Positions 24,820-32,763 of a stretch of 64,000 bases of DNA are shown here, one piece after another. A program made the translations under genes and the position numbers. The notes below the pieces were generated by a model. The model saw only the letters and a list, made by a program, of their open reading frames with translations. It searched no databases and was not told the DNA's origin. The stretch is taken from positions 124,001 to 188,000 of the forward strand of contig NZ_JAERTZ010000004.1 of NCBI RefSeq assembly GCF_016746085.1. The letters run 5' to 3'. Numbering within the stretch: position 1 is the first letter of the stretch; each line of letters opens with the position of its first letter. The DNA comes from Zobellella iuensis. Its GTDB lineage: Bacteria > Pseudomonadota > Gammaproteobacteria > Enterobacterales > Aeromonadaceae.

Positions 24820-25889
24820 AGGCCGCGCACCCTCAGGGCATAGGCCAGGGCCTCGCGCCCGTAGGGGTCCCTTACCTCGGCCAGCAAGCGCTCCAACTGC
24901 GATCGGCCCAGCCCCGGCATCTGCGCCATGGTTCTGGCCGCCTGCTGGCGTATCCACCAGTCGGTATCGGCGAGCATCGGCAGCAACAGCCGCAGGTCGG
25001 CGGCTTCCCCCACGGGCGCCAGTGCCCGCACCGCCATGGCCCTGGCCTCGGCGTCCGGATGGCTCAGCATGGCCAGAATGGCGGGCCTGTCACGCGGGTC
25101 GGCGTTGTCGGCCAGGCAGCCCAGGGCGGCGCACGCCACCCGGGGATCCGCATCGGCCAGCAGGCGGCGGGCAAAGGGGGCCAGCTCCGCCGGCCGGCCC
25201 AACGGCAGCAGCGCCATCAGGCGGGCTACCGCCAGGGGCGCCCCCGCCACCGGCTCGCCCCCTTGATAGCGCCGCACCGCATCCAGCAAGGGAGGGGTAA
25301 CGGCCTCCTGGCCGGCGGCCCGGCACAGGGTGGCAACCTGCGCCCGGGACCAGTCGCGCCGTGTCAACATCGGCAGCATCAGCTGGTCCATGGCCCGCGC
25401 CGGATCCAGGCTGACCAGGGTGCGGGCGGCGGCCAGGGCGATGATGGGCCTGAGATCCGCCAGGCGGGCCGCCACCTCGGGCCAGTGCGCCAGGTTGCCC
25501 AGATAGCCGAGGGTGGTGAGCCCAATCAGCTGTTGCTGCGCCCTGCCGCCGGCGATGATGCCGAGGGCAAAGCGGTCCAGCCCCAGGTGATACAGCAGGG
25601 TGTTGAGGCGCCGCCGGGTTTCGCCCCGCAGGCTGCGCTGGGTGCGGCACCACAGCACCAGAAACCAGGCGCTGTACGCCGGCGGCAGCAGCGGCAGCCG
25701 GTCTATCCGGTCCCCGGCGGCCACTTTCGCCAGCCAAGGGCGCCAGCCCGCCTCCAGCCTCGTCCTTTCCCGGGTCCGGCGGCGATTCAGGGTGGTGATC
25801 AGCAGCACCTGCAACAACAGCAGCACCGTCAGCACCCCCACCGCCAGGGCGGAATAGAGGGCCAACGGCACCAAAGACTCAGAACGCAT
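24816..25889 (-). CDS. Membrane-anchored HEAT-repeat protein
   Basis: 357 residues from the ATG at 25889, which lies within the end of yaiO. One N-terminal membrane helix (ALAVGVLTVLLLLQVLLIT) is followed by HEAT-like repeats of paired helices, clear in DPRVACAALGCLADNADPR, HPDAEARAMAVRALAPVGE and DTDWWIRQQAARTMAQM. It probably scaffolds the neighbouring synthase, as TPR or HEAT proteins do in other exopolysaccharide machines. It is translationally coupled on both sides. Confidence 0.8.
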   Translation of the reverse strand: MRSESLVPLALYSALAVGVLTVLLLLQVLLITTLNRRRTRERTRLEAGWRPWLAKVAAGDRIDRLPLLPPAYSAWFLVLWCRTQRSLRGETRRRLNTLLYHLGLDRFALGIIAGGRAQQQLIGLTTLGYLGNLAHWPEVAARLADLRPIIALAAARTLVSLDPARAMDQLMLPMLTRRDWSRAQVATLCRAAGQEAVTPPLLDAVRRYQGGEPVAGAPLAVARLMALLPLGRPAELAPFARRLLADADPRVACAALGCLADNADPRDRPAILAMLSHPDAEARAMAVRALAPVGEAADLRLLLPMLADTDWWIRQQAARTMAQMPGLGRSQLERLLAEVRDPYGREALAYALRVRGL

Positions 25890-26640
25890 GGCGCACGCCC
25901 AGCCGCGCACCGTAGCGGTGGTAAAGCTCCCCCTGCCGGCCCGCCTCCAGATCCCAGGTCAGCGCCCAGCGCGGCGCCAGCCAGTATCGGCCGAACACCC
26001 CGATGGCGGCCGTGTCGGTGGTGACGATACGGGCAGACGACACCAGCTCCCGCTCTTCACCCAGGCCGACGCGCACGCCCCAATAGCTGCGGTCATCGGG
26101 GTAGTAGCTCAGGGAAGCATGGTGCCCCAATACCGGATCCCGGCCTTCCAGCCAGGTCAGGTTCAGGGTGTAGGCACCGCGCCAGGCGCCCCAATAGCGA
26201 TCCCCGGTCAGCCCCAGCCGGTCCACCCTGTTGCTGCTATAAGAGGTGCGGCGGTAGCCGGCCCGCAGGCCGAAACCGTATGCCAGCCGGCGCTCGGCCC
26301 CCGCCTCCGCAAACCACTCGGGCAGAAAGCGTGCCGAAAAGCCCAGCCCGCCCTCGGTGAACAGACTCCAGCGCCCGTCCAGGGGAAAATGGCCGCCCAG
26401 CTCCATGCCCTGCCCGGCCTCGCCAAAGCGTGACTGGCTGATCACGCCACCATGGTAGCTGTTGTAACCACGCCGCGCCGAGAGCCAGTCCAACCGGTAG
26501 CTCTGCTCGTCGTCAAAGCCCCGATCCAGCACGTCGTAACGGACACTGAGCTCCGCTTCCGTCACCCGGGGTGCCGGCGGTTCGTCCTGGGCTTGCACCG
26601 TGGCCAGCATCAGCCACCATATCCAACCGCCATGCCTCAT
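25879..26640 (-). CDS. YaiO-family outer membrane beta-barrel protein
   Basis: 253 residues with an N-terminal signal (WWLMLATVQAQ). Alternating-strand stretches rich in aromatic residues fill the rest (YGFGLRAGYRRTSYSSNR, SYWGVRVGLGEERELVSS), and it ends in a C-terminal phenylalanine (VRHAF), the usual signature for barrel assembly. In E. coli yaiO lies beside yaiP, a GT2 gene, so the pairing here is conserved. It is likely the outer membrane exit or anchor for the glycan. It overlaps the response regulator stop by 4 bases and the HEAT start by 11. Confidence 0.82.
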   Translation of the reverse strand: MRHGGWIWWLMLATVQAQDEPPAPRVTEAELSVRYDVLDRGFDDEQSYRLDWLSARRGYNSYHGGVISQSRFGEAGQGMELGGHFPLDGRWSLFTEGGLGFSARFLPEWFAEAGAERRLAYGFGLRAGYRRTSYSSNRVDRLGLTGDRYWGAWRGAYTLNLTWLEGRDPVLGHHASLSYYPDDRSYWGVRVGLGEERELVSSARIVTTDTAAIGVFGRYWLAPRWALTWDLEAGRQGELYHRYGARLGVRHAF

Positions 26641-27026
26641 CGTTTCAGTTTCCTGAGCATGCGCCGGATACGCGCCAGCAGTTCATCCGGCTGAAAGGGT
26701 TTTACCACGTAGTCGTCCGCCCCCAGCTCCAGGGCCCGCACTATGTCCGCCTCCCGATTCTTGGCGGTCAGCATCAGCACCGGCGTATGCCGCCAGGCCG
26801 GCAAGGCCCTTATATCCTGCAGCAATTCGAGGCCGTCCCGGTATGGCAACATCACATCCAGCAGCACCAGCGCCGGCGGTGCTGCCGTATCGATCCACTC
26901 CTTGGCCTCGCGGCCGTTGGCGGCGTGCGTCACCCGGTAGCCGTTGCGCTCAAGCAGAAAACGCATGAGAAAAGCGATGTCCTCGTCGTCTTCCACCATC
27001 AGTACATGGTCGCGCTGCTCCGTCAT
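26637..27026 (-). CDS. Single-domain response regulator (CheY-like)
   Basis: 129 residues, a receiver domain only. The acidic pocket is VEDDED, the phospho-acceptor D57 lies in LVLLDVML, and the conserved threonine and lysine are in LMLTAKN and VVKPFQPDEL. There is no output domain, so it must act by protein contact, perhaps on the glycosyltransferase complex rather than on DNA. AGGAGG lies before the ATG. It sits 52 bases downstream of its likely kinase. Confidence 0.88.
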   Translation of the reverse strand: MTEQRDHVLMVEDDEDIAFLMRFLLERNGYRVTHAANGREAKEWIDTAAPPALVLLDVMLPYRDGLELLQDIRALPAWRHTPVLMLTAKNREADIVRALELGADDYVVKPFQPDELLARIRRMLRKLKR

Positions 27027-27078
27027 CTTGTCGCCTCCTGCCGGGTAGCGGTGGTGAGTGCCCGGCCTTTCTTACTCG

Positions 27079-28731
27079 CTAGGGTTCCACCAGGGGAAGA
27101 TACAAGTAAAAGGTAGTCCCCACCCCTTCTTCCGATACAAAGCCGATGCTTCCCTCCATCTGCTCCATCAGGCCTTTGCTGATGTATAGCCCCAGCCCGG
27201 CGCCCCCCTTCTGGCGGGAGTCCGAGCTGTCGGCCTGGGAGAAACGCTCGAACATGCGATCATGGAATGACTTGGGGATGCCGGGCCCGTGGTCGGCAAC
27301 CCAGATCAGGACTCGCGTCGGCTGCCGCTCTATTCCGATACGGACCGCTTCGCCCGGTGGCGAGAACTTGATGGCGTTGGAGATCAGGTTGGCCATCACC
27401 TGGAGGAAGCGGTCGGCATCCACATTCACTTCGGCATCCTCGGTTTGCGGGGCCAGCAGCAGGTGCACGCCAAAGCGTTCCGCAAACGGCAGGTTGTCTT
27501 CCAGGCTCCGGCTCACCAAATGCCGTATGGGCTGGCGTTTCAACCTGGCCAGCAGGCGGCCATTGTCCAGCCGTTCCACGTCGAGAATATCCCGGATCAA
27601 CACCACCAGCCGTTCGCTGTTCTTGAGCGCCAGCCTCAGCATGGGCCGCAAATCCGGGTTCACGCCGGCCCCCTCGTTCACGGCCAGCAACGCCAGCGCG
27701 CCGTTGAGCGAGGTGAGCGGGGTGCGCAGCTCGTGGCTGACGGTCGCGATGAATTCGTGCTTCATCTGGGCGACCCGGCGCTGCTCCGTCACCTCGCGGA
27801 CCATCGCCAGGGACTCCTGCTCCTGGCCTTCCACCTCGGCCACCCGGATCTCATAGCAACGGCCGGTCTCTTCATCGATCCAGTCACGGCTGTGGGCTTG
27901 CCCGTCGTGCTCGCCATGTTCCAGCGCGGCCACCAGCACAGTGGCCGGCATCATGCGGTGCGCATCCACGGCGCCGCCCAGATATTCAGGAACCTGCCCG
28001 GGCCGCAGCCGAAACAGGCTTTCGGGCACCGCATCCAGCAGGGCCTGCAACCGGGCGGCGCTGGCCCGGGCCTGCCGCGCGACCTGCCCCCGGGCGCGGA
28101 AGTCGCGGTTAAGCACCAGGGCGACCAGCAGCAACAGCAACACGGCGATGCTGCCACCCCCCAGGGTAAACCAGCGGCTGCGTGCGGCCTGGCTATGGGC
28201 TTCGCGGGTTGAGGACAGCAGCAACATCCTGCCGTGGGCTTCCATCTCCGTCATCAGTCCACGGATAGCGTCCATCACCTGCTTTCCCTCGCCGCTCAGC
28301 AGCCGCTCGCGGGCCTCGGCCAACCCTTGCTGCCGACGTATTTCCACATTGCGGGTGGCAATGCCCAGCTTGCGTGCAATCAGCTCTTCTAACCGAGCCA
28401 ACCTGTCCTGTTGCGCGGGCTCGGCCGCCATCCGCTCTTCCGTGCGACGGTACCGCTCATCGATCAGGGCGAGCGCCTGATGGTAGGGGGCGAGGTATTC
28501 CTCGTTGCCGGTCAGCAAATAGCCGCGCTCGCCGGTCTCTACGTCCAGCAACAAGGCCTGTAACTCCTGCAGTGAGGAGATCCCCTCGTGGATATCGACG
28601 ACCGCGTCATTGAGCCGGAGCAGCTCACGATTGGTCCTGTCGCCTTCCAGCATGATCAGCAGCAAGATGACCAAGGAAAAAAAGAAAGCGAGCACCTGGG
28701 GGGCGGTTTCCCGATTCAGCAGCAATGGCAT
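27079..28731 (-). CDS. Sensor histidine kinase with CHASE3 domain
   Basis: 550 residues. N-terminal helix ~10-30; periplasmic CHASE3 domain to ~185 (including LLLDVETGERGYLLTGNEEY); second helix ~185-205; a short PAS-like region; then HisKA with the phosphorylated histidine in ATVSHELRTPL and a HATPase domain (NLISNAIKFSPPG, WVADHGPGIP, GAGLGLYISKGLME). It should phosphorylate the adjacent single-domain regulator and so gate glycan synthesis. It heads the operon. The signal is unknown; CHASE3 is a common extracellular sensor. Confidence 0.9.
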   Translation of the reverse strand: MPLLLNRETAPQVLAFFFSLVILLLIMLEGDRTNRELLRLNDAVVDIHEGISSLQELQALLLDVETGERGYLLTGNEEYLAPYHQALALIDERYRRTEERMAAEPAQQDRLARLEELIARKLGIATRNVEIRRQQGLAEARERLLSGEGKQVMDAIRGLMTEMEAHGRMLLLSSTREAHSQAARSRWFTLGGGSIAVLLLLLVALVLNRDFRARGQVARQARASAARLQALLDAVPESLFRLRPGQVPEYLGGAVDAHRMMPATVLVAALEHGEHDGQAHSRDWIDEETGRCYEIRVAEVEGQEQESLAMVREVTEQRRVAQMKHEFIATVSHELRTPLTSLNGALALLAVNEGAGVNPDLRPMLRLALKNSERLVVLIRDILDVERLDNGRLLARLKRQPIRHLVSRSLEDNLPFAERFGVHLLLAPQTEDAEVNVDADRFLQVMANLISNAIKFSPPGEAVRIGIERQPTRVLIWVADHGPGIPKSFHDRMFERFSQADSSDSRQKGGAGLGLYISKGLMEQMEGSIGFVSEEGVGTTFYLYLPLVEP

Positions 28732-28779
28732 GGCTCCCTATGGCAGTTGCAAGGGCAAAGCCCCCTCGGCGGCCCGCCT

Positions 28780-29292
28780 TCAGCCCGCCCAGGGGAAGTG
28801 CAGGCCGAACACCAGCAGCAGGCCGAACAGGGCCAGCAGCCAGGCGCTGATGGCCAGTTCGTCGCAGGCGTGGTTGAAGAAGCGGCGCTTGAGGGCGATG
28901 GCCTGGCCCAGCTCCCGGCCCAGTTGCCGGTATTCGGCCTGCAACCGTTCCAGGCTGGCCGGGTCGTCGCCGTGCAGCAGGGCGTCCAGCTCCGCCGCCA
29001 GCGGCATGGCGGGCGCCTGCTCCGGTGGACGGAAGCTCAGCAGGGCGTGGCCCCAGCCGCAGGCCAGGGTAAAAAAGGCCAGCAGGCACAACACCAGGGT
29101 GATCCAGCCCAGGGGCTCGGTCGGGTGGAACAGCAGGGCGGCGTTGAAGGCGGTGAGCACGCCCAGGGCCACCAGCAACAGGCTGAACAGGGTCAGCAAG
29201 CGGCCGCCGGCCCCTTCCAGCCGGCGCAGCTCCCGCCCCTGTTCGGCCAGGTGGGCACCGAGATGGCCGATGGTCGCCTGGCTCGTGTTCAT
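28780..29292 (-). CDS. Small membrane protein of unknown function
   Basis: 170 residues from the ATG at 29292 (GGAGGAG upstream); an extension to 29322 is less likely. The order is a helical N-terminus, a two-helix membrane hairpin (LLTLFSLLLVALGVLTAF, WITLVLCLLAFFTLACGW), a charged helical domain (LERLQAEYRQLGRELGQAIA) and a C-terminal membrane helix. This hairpin-helix-TM layout recalls SLATT or Pycsar TM effectors, but I see no sequence match and no cyclase gene beside it. It lies 48 bases upstream of the kinase on the same strand and might be cotranscribed with it. Confidence 0.6.
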   Translation of the reverse strand: MNTSQATIGHLGAHLAEQGRELRRLEGAGGRLLTLFSLLLVALGVLTAFNAALLFHPTEPLGWITLVLCLLAFFTLACGWGHALLSFRPPEQAPAMPLAAELDALLHGDDPASLERLQAEYRQLGRELGQAIALKRRFFNHACDELAISAWLLALFGLLLVFGLHFPWAG

Positions 29293-29368
29293 GGCTCCTC
29301 CCCTGGCGTTGTCATGATCCACCTGCCCTGAGGATAGTGAAGAATAAGCCCATCCGGATGCCAGGACG

Positions 29369-29398
29369 AAAAAGGGCCGGAGGGAGTGCCTCCGGCCC
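29369..29398 (-). terminator. Rho-independent terminator of the entericidin gene
   Basis: On the minus strand, stem GGGCCGGAGG / CCTCCGGCCC with a 5-base loop, followed by five T. It lies 16 bases after the small lipoprotein's stop. Confidence 0.85.
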
Positions 29399-29413
29399 CT
29401 GGCCGTGGAGTGT

Positions 29414-29548
29414 TCAGTAGGTGGAGCGCTGAATCGCCTCGCCGCCCGCTTCTATGTCTTGCCCAACGCCGCGCATGGTGTTGCAACCGGACAACAGCGA
29501 CAGGCCGAGCAGCGACAGCAGGATCAGGGCCGGGGTACGCTTTTTCAT
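29414..29548 (-). CDS. Entericidin-like small lipoprotein, 44 residues
   Basis: Translated directly as MKKRTPALILLSLLGLSLLS, then GCNTMRGVGQDIEAGGEAIQ and RSTY. A signal peptide ends in lipobox LLSGC, so the mature lipoprotein is only ~23 residues. The NTMRGVGQDIEAGGEAI stretch is the entericidin A/B signature. AAGGAG precedes the ATG and a terminator follows. Entericidins are paired bacteriolysis-related lipoproteins in enterics; here only one copy exists, so an envelope-stress role is more likely than a toxin pair. Confidence 0.9.
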   Translation of the reverse strand: MKKRTPALILLSLLGLSLLSGCNTMRGVGQDIEAGGEAIQRSTY

Positions 29549-29612
29549 GGGGTTTCTCCTTGCCGGGAAAAGGGACTCCCTTGAAGTCTAGCAGTCCCTC
29601 CCCGTTTGAGTG

Positions 29613-31001
29613 TCAACCCAGCGCCAGCACCCGATCCGCCACCTTGTTCACCAGCGCCGCCTCGTGGCTCACCAGCAGCAGGGCGCAGCCCCGCTCCCGG
29701 GCCAGATCGGTGAGCAGCCTTATGGTCTGCTGCTGGGTCACCAGATCCAGGCGCGAGGTGGGCTCGTCGGCGAACAGCAGCACCGGCTCCAGCAGCAGGA
29801 TGCGCAAAATCGCCAGCCGCTGCAGCTCGCCGCCCGACACCTCCCGGGGCGAGCGCGCCAGCAGGTCGGGCGAGAGCCCCAGCCGGGGCAGTAGCCGTTC
29901 CACCTCGGCCCAGTCTTTGCGGTGCAGCTTTACCACGTCCTTCAGGCTCTGGCCCAGGCTGCACCAGGGCGCAAAGGCGGCGGGCGGATCCTGGTAGAGC
30001 TTCTGGTAGCGGGTGCGGGCCAGGGCGGGGTCGCGCCACACCGCGCCGGCGTCCGGCTCCAGCACGCCCAGGCAGATGCTGCCCAGGGTGCTCTTGCCGC
30101 AGCCGCTGGGGCCCACCACCCCCATCACCTCGCCGGCGCGCAGTTCGAAGGAGATATCCCGGAACAGGGGCCGCCCGCCCCGCTCCTTGGCCAGCCCGTC
30201 CACCTTCAGCACGGTGGCGCCGGCGTTCAGCGGCGCCAGTGCCGGCCAGGCGGCGGGCTCGGCGGCCAGCAGGGCCCGGCCGTAGTCGCTGGCGGGCGCC
30301 TGCAGCACCTGCTCCGCCGGGCCGGATTCCAGCACCTCGCCGCCCCGCACTATCATCACCTCGCCGCCCAGCTGGCGGGCCACGGCGATGTCGTGGGTAA
30401 TGGTCAGCAGGCCGCCGCCCTCCTCCGCCACCTGCCGCAGCAGGCCGGTCACCTGGTCGCGGCTGCCCGCGTCCAGGCCCTTGGTGGGCTCGTCGGCAAT
30501 GACGATGTCGGCGCCGCCGGTGCTGGCGGCGGCAAAGGCCAGCCGCTGCATCATGCCGCCCGAGAGCTGGCCCGGCAGCCGGTGCAGGGCGTGGCCCAGG
30601 CCGAGCCGGGTCAGATCCTGCTCGGCCTGGCTGCGGGCCTGGGCCCAGTCCACCCCGGCCACGTAGCGGTAGCCTTCGGCCACCTGCTCCACCGCCTTCA
30701 TGGTCGGGTCCAGCGCCAGCCAGGGCTCCTGGGGCAGCATGGCGAGTTGGCGGCCCCACAGCTTGCGCCGGGCGGCGGCGGGCAGGTGGGTAAGCTCTTC
30801 CCCCCGCAGCCAGATCCGGCCCCGGGCCTGCAGCCCCGCCGGCAGGTTGCCCATAATGGCCTGGGCGATCAGGCTCTTGCCGGAGCCGGTTTCCCCCAGC
30901 AGGGTCAACGGCCGGCCGGCCCCGAGGGTAAACGACAGCGGCCGCACTATGGCATCCGCCGCCGCCACCGCCAGTTGTTCCACTTTCAGCAGTTCGGTCA
31001 T
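29613..31001 (-). CDS. ABC importer ATPase, two fused nucleotide-binding domains (Opp/Nik type)
   Basis: 462 residues from the ATG at 31001, overlapping the permease stop (ATGA). Domain 1 has Walker A GETGSGKS, signature LSGGMMQRL and Walker B IVIADEPTKGLD; domain 2 has GPSGCGKST, VSGGELQRL and LLFADEPTSRLD. In most peptide/nickel importers these are two genes (NikD/NikE, DppD/DppF); here they are one. It powers uptake through the two permeases upstream. The Zur-type box at the operon promoter suggests zinc or a zinc-metallophore as cargo. Confidence 0.88.
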   Translation of the reverse strand: MTELLKVEQLAVAAADAIVRPLSFTLGAGRPLTLLGETGSGKSLIAQAIMGNLPAGLQARGRIWLRGEELTHLPAAARRKLWGRQLAMLPQEPWLALDPTMKAVEQVAEGYRYVAGVDWAQARSQAEQDLTRLGLGHALHRLPGQLSGGMMQRLAFAAASTGGADIVIADEPTKGLDAGSRDQVTGLLRQVAEEGGGLLTITHDIAVARQLGGEVMIVRGGEVLESGPAEQVLQAPASDYGRALLAAEPAAWPALAPLNAGATVLKVDGLAKERGGRPLFRDISFELRAGEVMGVVGPSGCGKSTLGSICLGVLEPDAGAVWRDPALARTRYQKLYQDPPAAFAPWCSLGQSLKDVVKLHRKDWAEVERLLPRLGLSPDLLARSPREVSGGELQRLAILRILLLEPVLLFADEPTSRLDLVTQQQTIRLLTDLARERGCALLLVSHEAALVNKVADRVLALG

Positions 31002-31831
31002 GGCTTGCGGCCTCCCGCCAGCAGGTTGAGCGCCAGCACCAGCAGGAACACCGCCGCTATGGGTTGCAGCAACACCCAGGGCGCCTCGTGGTAGTAGGGC
31101 AGCAGCTCGGTCATCATCAGCCCCAGCTCGGCGGTGGGCGGGCGCAGCCCCACGCTGACAAAGCCCAGGGCGGCAATGGCCAGGATGGCGGTGGCGGCGC
31201 CGAAGGCGCCCAGGGTCAGCACCACCGGCGCCAGGGCCGGCCACAGGTGGCGGCGCACTATGTAGCCGGGGCCGAAGCCGAGCAGGCGCGAGGCCTCGAT
31301 TTGCGGCGAGGCCATCAGGCTGCGGGTGGTCAGGCGCACCACCCGGAAGTATTCGATCCACAACACCAGGGCGATGCCCACGTACAGGGTCCAGAAGTTG
31401 CCCGGCGCTATGGCCACCAGCAGCAGCACCAGCAGCAGGCCGGGCAGGGCCAGCAGGGTGTCGGCCAGCACGCCCAGGGTCCGGTCCACCCAGCCGCCGC
31501 GCCAGCCGGCCAGCACGCCCAGCAGCACGCCGGGCACGGCGGCGGTCAGCACCCCGAGCAGGGAAAGGCCGAGGGAAAGCTGCACCGCCGAGCTCATGCG
31601 GGCCAGCATGCTGCGGCCCAGGTGATCGGTGCCCAGGGGTTCGGCCAGGCTGGGCGCGGCCAGGATCTGGCTGTAGTTCTGCCGGGCCGGATCCAGCTCG
31701 GCCACCAGCGGCAGGCCGAGGCCGAACAGGGCCAGCGCCAGCAGCAAAGCGGCGCCCAGGCGCTGGCGGGGGCTCAAAAAACGGCGGCCGGCGGGGGCCG
31801 CCGGGGCGGCCAGGGTAGCGGTTTGGCTCAT
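30998..31831 (-). CDS. ABC permease, DppC/NikC type
   Basis: 277 residues from the ATG at 31831, overlapping the upstream permease by 4 bases. N-terminal helix (LGAALLLALALFGLGLPLVA), then TDHLGRSMLARM, typical of NikC/DppC permeases, and the ATPase-contact loop ASRLLGFGPGYIVRRHLWP (EAA motif). Five or six helices. It forms the inner-membrane channel with the partner permease encoded upstream. Confidence 0.88.
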   Translation of the reverse strand: MSQTATLAAPAAPAGRRFLSPRQRLGAALLLALALFGLGLPLVAELDPARQNYSQILAAPSLAEPLGTDHLGRSMLARMSSAVQLSLGLSLLGVLTAAVPGVLLGVLAGWRGGWVDRTLGVLADTLLALPGLLLVLLLVAIAPGNFWTLYVGIALVLWIEYFRVVRLTTRSLMASPQIEASRLLGFGPGYIVRRHLWPALAPVVLTLGAFGAATAILAIAALGFVSVGLRPPTAELGLMMTELLPYYHEAPWVLLQPIAAVFLLVLALNLLAGGRKP

Positions 31832-32763
31832 GCCTCCCTCCTTCTCGGGTCGATACGGTGGCACAGCAGGTCCACCAGGGCGTTGAGCAGCACGAACATC
31901 AGCCCCAGCACCAGGGCGGTGCCCTGGATCATGGGTACGTCCCGCGCCACGATGGCGTGCACCAGGGCATGGCCGATGCCGGGCCAGGCGAACAGGGTTT
32001 CCACCACCACCACGCCTTCGATCAGGTACACCAGCTGCATGGCCTGGTGGGCCAGCACCGGCACCGCCACGTTGCGCAGGCCGTGGCGGCTGAACACCCG
32101 GCCCTCGCCCAGGCCCTTGGTGCGGCCGAAGGCGTAATAGGCGGAGCCGGCCACGCCCTGCATGGCGTTGCGGCTCACCCGGCAGGCCACGGCGGCCAGC
32201 CCCAGGGCCAGGGTTAGCGCCGGCAGCAGGGTGTGGGCCGCGGTGCCGTGGCCGGCGGCGGGCAGCCAGCCCAGCTGCACCGCCAGCAGCATCACCAGCA
32301 AAATGCCGATCACGAACTGGGGCAAGGCCCGCAGCACGGTGGCCAGCAGCAGGGTCAGCCGGTCGAGCCGGCCGCCGGGCCGGAGCCCGGCCAAAATGCC
32401 GAGCGGCGGGCCCAGCAGCAGCGACAGCCCCACGGCGGCGGCGGCCAGCTTGAAGGAGTGGCCCAGCTGGTGGCGCAGCTCGTCCACCACCGCCTCGCCA
32501 GTTACCAGCGACCGGCCCAGATCCAGCCGCAGCAGATCCCACAGCCAGTGGCCCAGGGCCTGCCAGGCGGGCAGGTCCAGGCCCAGCTCGGCGCGCACCG
32601 CGGCGGCGGCGGCCGCGTTCACATAGTCGTAGCCGTAACGGCCGGCGGCGATGCGAAAGGCCATGTCCCCGGGCAGGGCATGGGTGAGGATAAAGGTCAG
32701 CACCCCCACCATCAGCGCCACCAGGGCGGCCTGCATCAGCCGGTAGCTCAACACCGGTATCAC
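31828..32763 (-). CDS. ABC permease, DppB/NikB type
   Basis: About 311 residues from a GTG at 32763 that overlaps the binding-protein stop as GTGA; a GTG at 32772 is also possible. It starts with LSYRLMQAALVALMVGVLTF, the usual first helix, then ALPGDMA. The ATPase-contact loop is AFGRTKGLGEGRVFSRHGLRN, and WPGIGHALVHAIVARDVPMI is the conserved NikB/DppB tail. It pairs with the DppC-like permease. Confidence 0.88.
   Translation of the reverse strand: MIPVLSYRLMQAALVALMVGVLTFILTHALPGDMAFRIAAGRYGYDYVNAAAAAAVRAELGLDLPAWQALGHWLWDLLRLDLGRSLVTGEAVVDELRHQLGHSFKLAAAAVGLSLLLGPPLGILAGLRPGGRLDRLTLLLATVLRALPQFVIGILLVMLLAVQLGWLPAAGHGTAAHTLLPALTLALGLAAVACRVSRNAMQGVAGSAYYAFGRTKGLGEGRVFSRHGLRNVAVPVLAHQAMQLVYLIEGVVVVETLFAWPGIGHALVHAIVARDVPMIQGTALVLGLMFVLLNALVDLLCHRIDPRRREA

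Noticed and set aside
29414-29548. Entericidin toxin-antidote pair
   Set aside because: Only one small lipoprotein gene is present; no second entericidin frame was found within 300 bases on either side.
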